A program made the position numbers and the translations under genes. Of a stretch of 64,000 nt of DNA, positions 10,803-19,108 are shown piece by piece. Source of the DNA: Pluralibacter gergoviae ATCC 33028 = NBRC 105706 (lineage in GTDB: Bacteria; Pseudomonadota; Gammaproteobacteria; Enterobacterales; Enterobacteriaceae); contig NZ_BCZS01000014.1 in NCBI RefSeq assembly GCF_001598855.1, forward strand, positions 62,001 to 126,000. The letters run 5' to 3'. The first letter of the stretch is position 1; every line of letters starts with the position of its first letter. The notes beneath the pieces are model-generated. The model was not told where the DNA came from, searched no databases, and saw only the letters and a list, made by a program, of their open reading frames with translations.

Positions 10803-11543
10803 ATGTCAACGATTGGTCGCATTCACTCCTTTGAATCCTGTGGTACCGTCGACGGTCCGGGTATCCGCTTTATCACCTTCTTCCAGGGCTGCCTGATGCG
10901 CTGCCTCTACTGCCACAACCGCGATACGTGGGACACCCACGGCGGTAACGAGGTCACCGTTGACAGCCTGATGAAAGAGGTGGTGACCTATCGCCACTTT
11001 ATGAACGCCTCCGGCGGCGGCGTTACCGCCTCGGGCGGCGAGGCTATCCTGCAGGCCGAGTTCGTCCGCGACTGGTTCCGGGCCTGCAAAAAAGAGGGCA
11101 TCCACACCTGTCTCGACACCAACGGCTTCGTGCGCCGCTACGATCCGGTGATTGACGAACTGCTGGAGGTCACCGACCTGGTGATGCTCGACCTTAAGCA
11201 GATGAACGACGAGATCCACCAGAACCTGGTGGGCGTCTCTAACCACCGCACCCTGGAGTTTGCGAAATATATCGCCGCGAAAGGCATTAAAACCTGGATC
11301 CGCTACGTGGTGGTTCCCGGCTGGTCCGACGATGACGACTCCGCGCACCGCCTCGGCGAGTTCACCCGCGATATGGGCAACGTGGAAAAAATCGAGCTGC
11401 TGCCCTATCACGAGCTGGGCAAGCATAAGTGGGTCGCTATGGGCGAAGAGTACAAGCTTGACGGCGTTCATCCGCCGAAGAAAGAGACCATGGAGCGCGT
11501 CAAGGGCATCCTTGAGCAGTACGGACACAAGGTAATGTACTAA
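10803..11543 (+). CDS. pflA: Pyruvate formate-lyase activating enzyme
   Basis: Radical SAM enzyme that places the glycyl radical on PflB using reduced flavodoxin and SAM. It is 246 residues. The radical SAM cluster motif CX3CX2C is in [15 protein letters not shown], with the glycine-rich SAM-contact [11 protein letters not shown] after it. The start [20 protein letters not shown] matches the family. It is downstream of pflB, separated by a terminator and about 200 bases that may hold its own promoter. Confidence 0.98.
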   Translation: MSTIGRIHSFESCGTVDGPGIRFITFFQGCLMRCLYCHNRDTWDTHGGNEVTVDSLMKEVVTYRHFMNASGGGVTASGGEAILQAEFVRDWFRACKKEGIHTCLDTNGFVRRYDPVIDELLEVTDLVMLDLKQMNDEIHQNLVGVSNHRTLEFAKYIAAKGIKTWIRYVVVPGWSDDDDSAHRLGEFTRDMGNVEKIELLPYHELGKHKWVAMGEEYKLDGVHPPKKETMERVKGILEQYGHKVMY

Positions 11544-11547
11544 GATT

Positions 11548-11568
11548 AACGGCCTCGCAGAGGCCGTT
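11548..11568. terminator. Hairpin between the convergent pflA and LysR genes
   Basis: AACGGCCTC and GAGGCCGTT form a perfect 9-base stem with a 3-base loop in the 26-base gap between convergent genes. No strong T-run follows on either strand, so it may work weakly or mainly protect transcript ends. Confidence 0.55.
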
Positions 11569-11569
11569 G

Positions 11570-12430
11570 CTATATGCAGCGCTCCAGCGCCGCCAGCACG
11601 GCGGCGTTGACCCTCCCCGGCTTCCACAGCGCCACCAGCGGATGCGTAAGCCCCTTCTCACCCATCTCCGTCTCCACGCGACCGACGCCCTCCAGGCGCT
11701 CAAAGTTAAAGTGGTCCGGTAAAAACGCCCAGCCGCATCCCGACTGCAAAAGACTCTCCAGCAGCGACATCTCATTGACCCGCGCGATCCGGTCGGCAAT
11801 CTGCAGGCGGGCCGCCAGCGCCGGAGGCAGGTCGCGAAACGGCATCAGCTGCGTTTTTGACGCCAGGTGCAGCAGAGAAACGGGGCTCTGCTCAAAGAAT
11901 CCCTCGCGGGCGTAAACGGCGAGCGAGACGCTCCCCACCGCGCGCCAGTGCAGGCTATCGTTGACCGTGCGGTTCAGCGCCTGAAAAACGGCGATATCCA
12001 CGCTGCCGTCGTTAAGGCCCTTCTCGGCCTCCGCGCGCTCGCAGGCAATCAGATCCAGGTGGATATGCTGCTGCGCCAGCTGCTGGGTCAATAGCAGCAG
12101 CGCCCGGCGCGGGGTAAACAGGTCGTAGCAGAGGGTCAGGTGGGTATCCACCCGGGCGGGGATCTGCCCGGCAATGCGCGAAAACGCCTCTGCTTCGTGC
12201 AGAAACAGCCGCGCCTGGCGGTAGAGCAGCTGCCCCTGCGGCGTCAGCGTCAGCGGGCGCGTCCTGCGTTCAAACAGCGGGTAGCCAAGGTCGACCTCAA
12301 GGTAGTCCACCAGCTCGCTGACCGTGGTACGGTCTTTTTTCAGCCTGCGGGCGGCCTGGGTCAGCGTGCCGCTTTCGCACACGCAGGTGAAGGCTTCAAT
12401 CTGGGCAAGGGTAAAATGCAGCGGCTCCAT
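11570..12430 (-). CDS. LysR-family transcriptional regulator
   Basis: It is 286 residues. The N-terminal winged helix-turn-helix (about residues 5-65) reads LAQIEAFTCVCESGTLTQAA...DRTTVSELVDYLE. The rest is the usual two-lobed effector-binding domain. E. coli has LysR genes (ycaN, ycaM) between pflA and ycaD, but I do not recognise this protein as either, so no symbol is given. It is on the same strand as ycaD, 86 bases downstream of it with a terminator between, and convergent with pflA. Target and inducer are unknown. Confidence 0.88.
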   Translation of the reverse strand: MEPLHFTLAQIEAFTCVCESGTLTQAARRLKKDRTTVSELVDYLEVDLGYPLFERRTRPLTLTPQGQLLYRQARLFLHEAEAFSRIAGQIPARVDTHLTLCYDLFTPRRALLLLTQQLAQQHIHLDLIACERAEAEKGLNDGSVDIAVFQALNRTVNDSLHWRAVGSVSLAVYAREGFFEQSPVSLLHLASKTQLMPFRDLPPALAARLQIADRIARVNEMSLLESLLQSGCGWAFLPDHFNFERLEGVGRVETEMGEKGLTHPLVALWKPGRVNAAVLAALERCI

Positions 12431-12480
12431 GGGATCTCCCTGACATGGAAAGGGCTATTACCATAGCGGAGCGCGACAGA

Positions 12481-12508
12481 AGAGAAAAGCCCGTCGCGGA
12501 GGACGGGC
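12481..12508 (-). terminator. Terminator after ycaD
   Basis: On the minus strand GCCCGTC and GACGGGC form a 7-base stem followed by TTTTCTCT, a few bases past the ycaD stop. Confidence 0.8.
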
Positions 12509-12516
12509 CTGAGCAA

Positions 12517-13665
12517 TCAGGCGTGCGCCACCGGCGTCGGGTGATGGCCCGCCTTGCGCAGCAGCATCAGCAGATAGATAAACGATACGCTGGCTATCAT
12601 GATAAACAGCAGGTTGTCGGAATAGCTCTGCATCAGCATAGAGGTGAAGGTGGGGCCAATCAGGCTGCCGACGGTGTAGCTCAGGAGCAGCGCCTGGTTC
12701 ATCGCCACCAGCTGGTGGTGGGCCACTTTTTCACAGGCCCAGGCCATCGCTACCGGATAGAGGGTGAAGCCCGCCGCGCCGAGGATAAACAGCGTCGGCG
12801 CCATCGCCGCATGGCTGAGCATCGCCAGGCTGCCCATAATCACCACGAAGACCTGCACCCGCAGCACCAGCAGGCGGCCAAATTTATCCGCCAGCCGGCC
12901 AATCGGCCACTGGCCGACGATGCCGGCGCTGACCATCACCGCCATCCAGAAGCCGATCCCGGCGTCGCTGACGCCTTGGTGGTTGAGCCACAGCGGCATC
13001 AGGCCGTACAGCGAACCGAGTACGATCCCGGAGATAATCACGCCGTGGACGCCCAGCCGCGCCTGACGCAGACGCAGCATCGGCCAGATCTGGGTAGGCT
13101 CCTGGCTTTCGCTGTGCTGGTTAACGATGCGGGTAAACAGCAGCGGCAGGATCGCGGCCAGCGTCAGGCCTGTCACCCACGGCAGCACGCTCATCAGCTC
13201 GGTCGACAGCTTGCTGACCATCAGCTGGCCCAGCACCGTACCGACATAGTAAACCATCATATAAGCCGCCAGCAGACGGCCGCGGTTGCGCGCGGTGCCG
13301 CTGCACATCAGGGCGCTTTCAACCACCACCCAGATCATGGCGCAGCCGATACCGGCGAGGAAGCGCCAGCCGAGCCAGCTCCAGAAGCCCAGCGTCACGC
13401 CGAGCCCGATGCAGGCCGCGGCGAAGATAACCGACGCCAGATAGTAGCTGCGGTTAAAGCCGAGACGCTTAATGGTGCGTCCCGCCAGCAGCGTACCGAC
13501 CAGGTTGCCGGTAAAATAGGATGAGCCCACCATCCCGACCTGCCAGGTCGGCAGATTATCATGGGCGAGCCACAGCGGGACGAGGGTGTTCAGCACCGCG
13601 ATCGCCAGCGTCAACAGCAAAAGGCCACAGAGCAGAAACAGCACCGGGCGGGTATAGGTGGACAT
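12517..13665 (-). CDS. ycaD: MFS transporter YcaD
   Basis: Major facilitator superfamily inner-membrane protein of 382 residues, very similar throughout to E. coli YcaD (start [48 protein letters not shown] in shorter parts; [13 protein letters not shown] in the loop between the halves). Twelve hydrophobic segments can be followed. The substrate is unknown. The 273 bases upstream hold no gene; E. coli has ycaC near here, which is missing. Confidence 0.93.
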   Translation of the reverse strand: MSTYTRPVLFLLCGLLLLTLAIAVLNTLVPLWLAHDNLPTWQVGMVGSSYFTGNLVGTLLAGRTIKRLGFNRSYYLASVIFAAACIGLGVTLGFWSWLGWRFLAGIGCAMIWVVVESALMCSGTARNRGRLLAAYMMVYYVGTVLGQLMVSKLSTELMSVLPWVTGLTLAAILPLLFTRIVNQHSESQEPTQIWPMLRLRQARLGVHGVIISGIVLGSLYGLMPLWLNHQGVSDAGIGFWMAVMVSAGIVGQWPIGRLADKFGRLLVLRVQVFVVIMGSLAMLSHAAMAPTLFILGAAGFTLYPVAMAWACEKVAHHQLVAMNQALLLSYTVGSLIGPTFTSMLMQSYSDNLLFIMIASVSFIYLLMLLRKAGHHPTPVAHA

Positions 13666-13901
13666 GGATTAAAAACCGTGAGGAAGTTCAGATTTCGCGC
13701 GCATCATGCCACTACCGCTGGCAAAGTCAATCGGCCTCAGCCCCCGGCTGACGGGCTTTTCAGAGCATCCATCGACGTTTTTAATCCAGCGAAGCGGGAA
13801 TAAAATACGCAGAAAAATTATGCCGTTGTTTTTATTAAGGAAGGTAATTAATCGGCGGGATAATTCAGTTGAAAAATTTCATGGATCGGCCGCACTTTTT
13901 T

Positions 13902-13932
13902 ATCGTGCCGGAGGCGGACCATCCGGCACGAT
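13902..13932. repeat. Inverted repeat downstream of dmsC
   Basis: ATCGTGCCGGA and TCCGGCACGAT are exact inverted copies around a 9-base loop, 7 bases past the dmsC stop. Read in the dmsC direction the stem is followed by AAAAAAG, not T, so it is not a classic intrinsic terminator. It could act as a 3'-end stabiliser for the dms transcript. Confidence 0.6.
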
Positions 13933-13938
13933 CTGCGT

Positions 13939-14802
13939 TTAGCCGGCGACCGCCATCCCGACGGTCATGTGCAGGCCGTAGAACACGCCGCGGCCAATCA
14001 GCTCCCCGGCGATGACCAGCACAAATGCCAGGCCCAGCAGGGATACCGCAGGCTGTTTTCCTGTCAGCATCGGAACCACCCAGCACGCCAGCGCGAGGGC
14101 AAGCGCCGCCAGGCGCCAGGCCATCAGCGAGCCGTAGTCGGGCACCAGGGCCGATGCCTGCTGCACGGCGCTGTGGATCGTCGCCAGCTCGCTGCCCTGC
14201 ATCACCGCAACCACCGCGATTGCCAGCAGCGCCAGCAGGGACACCACCGGCAGCAGACGCATGCCGCATCCGGCAACGCCCGCCGCGCGCAGCAGCAGAT
14301 AGCCCAGCAGCGGGCCGCCGATAAGCATCGTCAGGAAGAAGCTCAGCGGCGTCCAGACGCTGTGCCAGGTCGGAACGGTGTCGATGGTGTTATACACCCG
14401 CACCATCATCCACACGAAGACCACGCCCAGTACGGCGGTCAGCACCAGCCAGAGGCCGCGCAGCGCTGCGGGCAGCTTATTGAACACCGCCAGCAGCCAG
14501 CCGATCCCGCCGACGGCAAAGAAAATGGCGCCGCTGGCAATTTCGTTGCTCAGCGAAGAGGCCCCGACGCGGTTGAGCGAATTAAACGCCCGCAGCGGTG
14601 AGCCCAGGTGCAGCGTTGAAGCAATAAAAGCAATGCCCATCAGCGCCCACAGGCCGAACATGCTCAGCACCACGCGCTTCTCCTGCTCGCGGGAGAGCCT
14701 GCCCCTGAGCAGCGCCAGCGCCAGGACGATGAAGCCGCCCGCCACGCACTGGCCAAAAACCGTGAAGATCATCAGCGGCCATTCGTGCCATCCATTTCCC
14801 AT
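13939..14802 (-). CDS. dmsC: DMSO reductase membrane anchor subunit
   Basis: Integral membrane subunit that anchors DmsAB to the periplasmic face of the inner membrane and oxidises menaquinol. It is 287 residues from the ATG giving MGNGWHEWPLMIFTVFGQ, matching E. coli DmsC; the frame is open further upstream but that part overlaps dmsB. Eight hydrophobic spans are visible. Only one base separates it from dmsB, so it is translated as the last gene of dmsABC. Confidence 0.97.
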   Translation of the reverse strand: MGNGWHEWPLMIFTVFGQCVAGGFIVLALALLRGRLSREQEKRVVLSMFGLWALMGIAFIASTLHLGSPLRAFNSLNRVGASSLSNEIASGAIFFAVGGIGWLLAVFNKLPAALRGLWLVLTAVLGVVFVWMMVRVYNTIDTVPTWHSVWTPLSFFLTMLIGGPLLGYLLLRAAGVAGCGMRLLPVVSLLALLAIAVVAVMQGSELATIHSAVQQASALVPDYGSLMAWRLAALALALACWVVPMLTGKQPAVSLLGLAFVLVIAGELIGRGVFYGLHMTVGMAVAG

Positions 14803-14803
14803 C

Positions 14804-15421
14804 TTAAACCTCCTCCGGGTTTGCCAGGTAGCCGGTGGTATCTCCCGTCGGGCGGCTGTTGGCGTTAGGTTTGATAACAATGCTCGGTTTGGTGAAGTGC
14901 GCCGACGGCAGCGGCGCTACGGCGGCCAGCTTGCCGTGCGTCTTGCGAAGCTCCTCAATGGGACCAAAGTCGAGCGCCCGCAGCGGACAGGACTCCACGC
15001 AGATCGGCTTTTTACCGTCGGCGACGCGCGAATGGCAGCCGTCGCACTTGGTCATGTGGCCTTTCGCCGCGTTGTACTGCGGCGCGCCGTACGGGCACGC
15101 CATATGGCAGTAGCGGCAGCCGATGCAGACGTCTTCGTTAACCACCACAAAGCCGTCGTCGCGCTTGTGCATTGCCCCGCTCGGGCAGACCTTGGTGCAG
15201 GCCGGATCTTCGCAGTGGTTGCAGGCAATCGAGAGATAGTAGGCAAACACGTTCTGGTGCCAGCTGCCGTTATCCTCCTGCCAGTCGCCGCCCGCGTATT
15301 CGTAAATGCGGCGAAAGCTGACGTCGGGCGTCAGGTCTTTATAGTCCTTACAGGCCAGTTCGCAGGTCTTGCACCCGGTGCAGCGACTGGAGTCAATAAA
15401 AAATCCATATTGAGTGGTCAT
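14804..15421 (-). CDS. dmsB: DMSO reductase iron-sulfur subunit
   Basis: Electron-transfer subunit of 205 residues that passes electrons from DmsC to DmsA. Cysteine groups for four [4Fe-4S] clusters are visible: CTGCKTCELAC near the N-terminus, CNHCEDPAC, CIGCRYCHMAC, and CDGCHSRVADGKKPICVESC. It has no signal peptide of its own and is carried through Tat with DmsA. It is the middle gene of the operon, 10 bases after dmsA. Confidence 0.98.
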   Translation of the reverse strand: MTTQYGFFIDSSRCTGCKTCELACKDYKDLTPDVSFRRIYEYAGGDWQEDNGSWHQNVFAYYLSIACNHCEDPACTKVCPSGAMHKRDDGFVVVNEDVCIGCRYCHMACPYGAPQYNAAKGHMTKCDGCHSRVADGKKPICVESCPLRALDFGPIEELRKTHGKLAAVAPLPSAHFTKPSIVIKPNANSRPTGDTTGYLANPEEV

Positions 15422-15431
15422 CGGTTACTCC

Positions 15432-17873
15432 TTACGCTTTTTCGACCTGGACGAGATTGGTATGTGACGGATTGCCTTTGGCCAGCGGCGACGGCCGCTG
15501 GGTGGTCAGCACGTTGATACAGCCGGCCTGATCAATGCCGTTCGCGTCCGGCGCATACCAGGCGCCTTCGCCAAGGGCAACGACGCCCGGCATCATGCGC
15601 GGCGTGACCTTCGCTTCAATATGCAGCTCGCCGCGGCCGTTAAAGACCTTTACCCGGTCTCCGTTGCTAATCCCGCGCGAACGTGCGTCCAGCGGGTTGA
15701 TCCACATCTCCTGGCGACAGGCGGCCTTCAGCACGTCAACGTTGCCATAGGTAGAGTGGGCCCGGGCCTTGTAATGAAAGCCCGTCAGCTGCAGCGGATA
15801 GTTTTTAGTCAGCGGATCGTTTACGCCCTCAAAGCCGGGATCGTAGATGGGCAGCGGATCGATAACGTCCCCCTGCTCCAGCTCCCAGGTGGCGGCGATC
15901 TTCGCCAGCGCGGCGGAGTAGATTTCGATTTTGCCCGACGGCGTGGTGAGCGGATTGGCCGCCGGATCGTCGCGGAATGCCTTATAGGCCACGTGGTGCC
16001 CTTCGGGATCGCGCTGTTTGAACATGCCCTGTTCGCGAAACGCCTCGAACGACGGCAGCGCCGGAATAGCGTCCTGCGACTGGGCGTAGAGATGGCGCAG
16101 CCACCCTTCCTGGCTGCGCCCTTCGGTGAACGCCTGCTCGACGCCCATGCGCTTCGCCAGTGCGGTGGTCATCTCATAGATGGTTTTACACTCAAAGCGC
16201 GGCTTAATGGCCTGGTCGGCAAAGATCACGTAGGACATGTTGCCGCAGGAGGCATCGAGGGCGAAGTCCATCTGCTCGGAGGCGGTACAGTCCGGCAGCA
16301 GAATATCGGCATATTTCGCCGACGAGGTCATGTGGCAGTCGACCACCACGATAAGCTCGCACTTCTTATCGTCCTGCAGAATTTCGTGGGTGCGGTTGAT
16401 CTGCGAGTGCTGGTTGATCAGGCAGTTGCCGGCGTAGTTCCAGATCATCTTGATCGGCACGTCCAGCTTCTCTTTTCCCTGCACGCCGTCGCGCAGGGCG
16501 GTCATCTGCGGGCCGCGCTCGATAGCGTCGGTCCACATAAACATCGAGATGCTGGTTTTTACGGGATTTTCCAGCGTAGGCATCCGCACAAAAGGCAGAT
16601 CGTAAGATCCCTCCCGGGCGCCGGTGTTGCCGCCGCTGACGCCGACGTTGCCGGTAAGGATCGCCAGCATGGCAATCGCCCGCGAGACCAGCTCGCCGTT
16701 GGCGTGGCGCTGCGGCCCCCAGCCCTGGCTGATAAAGGCCGGTTTGGCGCCGGCGATTTCGCGGGCCAGCTGGACGATACGCGGGGCCGGAATGCCGGTA
16801 ATGGCCGAGGCCCACGCGGGCGTTTTGGCCACGCCGTCGCTGCCCTGGCCGAGGATATAGGCCTTATAGTGGCCGTTGGCGGGCGCGCCCTCCGGCAGGG
16901 TTTTCTCATCGTAACCGACGCAGTATTTATCGAGGAATGGCTGGTCAACCAGGTTCTCATCGATCATCACCCACGCCAGCGCGGAGACCAGCGCCGCATC
17001 GGTGCCGGGGCGGATCGGGATCCACTCGTCCTCGCGTCCGGCGCCGGTATCGGTATAGCGCGGATCGATAATGATCATCCGGGCGTTAGATTTCTGCCGC
17101 GCCTGCTCGACGTAGTAGGTGACGCCGCCGCCGCTCATCCGGGTCTCGCCGGGATTGTTGCCGAACAGCACCACCAGCTCGCTGTTTTCGATGTCCGACG
17201 GGCTGTTGCCGTCGGCCCAGCCGCCGTAGGTGTAGTTGAGCCCCATGGCGATCTGCGCCGTAGAGTAGTCGCCGTAGTGGTTAAGGTAGCCGCCGCAGCA
17301 GTTCATCAGGCGGGCGATCAGCGTATTGCCCGGCGGCCAGGAGCGGGTCATGGTGCCGCCCAGCGTGCCGGTGCCGTAGTTCAGGTAGATGGACTCGTTG
17401 CCGTAGTCTTTAATCAGCCGCTTCATGTTATCGGCGATGGTGTCGTAGGCTTCTTCCCAGCTGATGCGCTCGAATTTGCCTTCGCCGCGCTTGCCGACGC
17501 GCTTCATCGGATATTTCAGGCGGTCCGGATTATAGACCCGGCGGCGCATGGAGCGCCCGCGCAGGCAGGCGCGCACCTGGTGCAGTCCTTCGTAGTCGTC
17601 ATCGCCAGTATTGTCGGTTTCAACGTATTTTATTTCGCCGTCGGCAACGTGCATCCGCAGCGGGCAGCGGCTGCCGCAGTTCACGGTACAGGCGCTCCAG
17701 ACCACTTTTTCCGCCGCGGGGGGCGCGGCGTTCTCTGCGGCGGCGGCAATGCGGCTAAAGGGCAGCGTGAAAGCGCTGCTGGCTGCCGCCAGTCCGCCAA
17801 TGGCCGTGGTTTTCACCAGGCCGCGGCGGCTCACCTCAGCGTTCAGCAGCGCGTCGGGGGCTTTGATTTTCAT
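15432..17873 (-). CDS. dmsA: DMSO reductase catalytic subunit (molybdopterin)
   Basis: Terminal reductase for dimethyl sulfoxide and amine N-oxides in anaerobic respiration. It is 813 residues with a twin-arginine signal (EVSRRGLVKTTAIGGLAAASS) followed by an Ala-rich cleavage region. The N-terminal [4Fe-4S] site is in CTVNCGSRCPLRM with a later Cys (RACLRGRSMRRR), and the probable molybdenum serine is in MTRSWPPGN. The C-terminal molydopterin-dinucleotide domain is complete. It heads dmsABC; FNR and ModE sites are upstream. Confidence 0.98.
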   Translation of the reverse strand: MKIKAPDALLNAEVSRRGLVKTTAIGGLAAASSAFTLPFSRIAAAAENAAPPAAEKVVWSACTVNCGSRCPLRMHVADGEIKYVETDNTGDDDYEGLHQVRACLRGRSMRRRVYNPDRLKYPMKRVGKRGEGKFERISWEEAYDTIADNMKRLIKDYGNESIYLNYGTGTLGGTMTRSWPPGNTLIARLMNCCGGYLNHYGDYSTAQIAMGLNYTYGGWADGNSPSDIENSELVVLFGNNPGETRMSGGGVTYYVEQARQKSNARMIIIDPRYTDTGAGREDEWIPIRPGTDAALVSALAWVMIDENLVDQPFLDKYCVGYDEKTLPEGAPANGHYKAYILGQGSDGVAKTPAWASAITGIPAPRIVQLAREIAGAKPAFISQGWGPQRHANGELVSRAIAMLAILTGNVGVSGGNTGAREGSYDLPFVRMPTLENPVKTSISMFMWTDAIERGPQMTALRDGVQGKEKLDVPIKMIWNYAGNCLINQHSQINRTHEILQDDKKCELIVVVDCHMTSSAKYADILLPDCTASEQMDFALDASCGNMSYVIFADQAIKPRFECKTIYEMTTALAKRMGVEQAFTEGRSQEGWLRHLYAQSQDAIPALPSFEAFREQGMFKQRDPEGHHVAYKAFRDDPAANPLTTPSGKIEIYSAALAKIAATWELEQGDVIDPLPIYDPGFEGVNDPLTKNYPLQLTGFHYKARAHSTYGNVDVLKAACRQEMWINPLDARSRGISNGDRVKVFNGRGELHIEAKVTPRMMPGVVALGEGAWYAPDANGIDQAGCINVLTTQRPSPLAKGNPSHTNLVQVEKA

Positions 17874-17905
17874 AGATACTCGCTCATTGCTCAGAAATTA
17901 CAAAG

Positions 17906-17929
17906 CGCTATATAGAATATAATATAGCG
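17906..17929. promoter_or_regulatory. Probable ModE-molybdate operator of dmsA
   Basis: CGCTATAT-N8-ATATAGCG is a perfect 8-base inverted repeat that fits the ModE pattern (CGnTATAT ... ATATAnCG). ModE is known to regulate dmsABC in E. coli. The site is 33 bases before the dmsA start. Confidence 0.75.
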
Positions 17930-18002
17930 AAATAAGCCATTTATCGTGTTTTATGCTGGCTTTAATTCGAAAGGAGTATCTATGGTTTCATCTGAAGGGT
18001 TA

Positions 18003-18016
18003 TTGTTCGGTATCAA
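18003..18016 (-). promoter_or_regulatory. FNR-binding site of the dmsA promoter
   Basis: On the minus strand the sequence reads TTGATACCGAACAA, an 8 of 10 match to TTGAT-N4-ATCAA and, from memory, the same 14-mer as the E. coli dmsA FNR site. It is 130 bases upstream of the start codon, leaving a long leader that holds the ModE site. Confidence 0.85.
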
Positions 18017-18075
18017 TCCCGGCGGGGAAAAGGCGTGACGGGCACCATTTTGTGAAGCCGCACGCTGGCCGCCGC

Positions 18076-18963
18076 TTACTGCGACCACTTCACCGCTTCG
18101 TCGACAAAATGCATCACCGCCCGCGAGCGCTCGTTCTCGCGGGTAATCAGCGACAGTTCGCTCACCATGTCGGGCTGGCTGAGGGCGTGAGTTTTAAGCC
18201 CCGGCATGCTGAGCTGTACCAGCGCCTCCGGTAGGATGCTGATGCCGATACCCGCCGCAATCAGGCCCGGAATACTCATCAAAGAAGGCACCGGCATGAT
18301 GGTCGTGGGATGAAGATGGTAGCGGCGGCACAGCTGCAGGGTGTGCGACGTCAGGCCAACGCCGAGCGGATCCTCAAGAAAGATAAACGTCTCCTGGCGC
18401 AGGGCGCTGAGATCGCCGCTAAACTCCGCGGCCAGAGGATGGTTATCCGGCATCAGCAGTACCAGCCGGGAAAGGCTGAAGCAGCGGGTGCGCAGGCCTT
18501 CCGGCAGATGGTGATTCGACACCCTGGCAAAGCCAATATCAATCTTCCCCTCCAGCAGCCACGCAAACTGGGCCTGAATGCGGACGTCCATCAGGCTGAC
18601 GCCGACGTCCGGCCAGGTGGTGAAGTAATGGCGTATCAGCTGCGGCAGATGATGCTCGAACAGCGCCGAGTGGTAGCCGATATTGATGGCGCCAACCTCC
18701 CCCCGCCGCGCCCGCCGCGCGGCATCCGCCGCCAGCCCGCTGGCGCGGACCGCATCCTCCGCGTGAGGAAGAAATGCCTCTCCGGCAGGCGTCAGCTGCA
18801 CGCCGCGATTCTTGCGTCTGAACAGCGCCACGCCCAGCTCTGCCTCCAGGGTTTTCATCAGCTGGCTCAGCGCCGGCTGGGCTATCTCAAGCGCCTCCGC
18901 CGCTTTACTGAAGTGCTCCAGCCGGGCCGCAGCGATAAACGCGCGCAGATGACGTAATTCCAT
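18076..18963 (-). CDS. LysR-family regulator, probably of the adjacent transporter/dehydroquinase genes
   Basis: It is 295 residues. The helix-turn-helix (residues 3-62) is typical: LRHLRAFIAAARLEHFSKAAEALEIAQPALSQ, split here across the two helices (HFSKAAEALEIAQPALSQ is the core). The effector domain resembles those of aromatic-acid LysR regulators such as BenM/CatM in general style (FARVSNHHLPEGL). It is divergent from the transporter and aroQ genes, with 145 bases between containing an inverted repeat suited to LysR binding. The effector is probably an intermediate of shikimate or quinate breakdown (inference). Confidence 0.88.
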   Translation of the reverse strand: MELRHLRAFIAAARLEHFSKAAEALEIAQPALSQLMKTLEAELGVALFRRKNRGVQLTPAGEAFLPHAEDAVRASGLAADAARRARRGEVGAINIGYHSALFEHHLPQLIRHYFTTWPDVGVSLMDVRIQAQFAWLLEGKIDIGFARVSNHHLPEGLRTRCFSLSRLVLLMPDNHPLAAEFSGDLSALRQETFIFLEDPLGVGLTSHTLQLCRRYHLHPTTIMPVPSLMSIPGLIAAGIGISILPEALVQLSMPGLKTHALSQPDMVSELSLITRENERSRAVMHFVDEAVKWSQ

Positions 18964-18985
18964 AGGCGGTCCTGTTATAAGGCAG

Positions 18986-19001
18986 GCTTATTAAAATAAG
19001 C
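18986..19001. promoter_or_regulatory. Candidate LysR operator in the divergent promoter
   Basis: GCTTATT-AA-AATAAGC has perfect 7-base arms, and lies 22 bases from the LysR start in the divergent region. LysR regulators commonly bind short AT-rich palindromes in such a place; no binding evidence can be read beyond that. Confidence 0.5.
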
Positions 19002-19108
19002 GGATATTGATAATTATTTTGCTGGGTTTTGCTTCTAAAGTCATGGTGTACGGCGCTTACCTGCGTGCGCCGTCACCCTCTGCCTACAACAATAAAACTG
19101 AGACAATC

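Noticed and set aside
13902-13932. Strong hairpin after dmsC as an intrinsic terminator
   Set aside because: The base run after the stem in the dmsC direction is A, not T; listed as a repeat instead.
15621-17915. 764-codon open frame antisense to dmsA
   Set aside because: Same cause: high GC in third positions removes stop codons from the opposite strand. Low-complexity product, no start signal.
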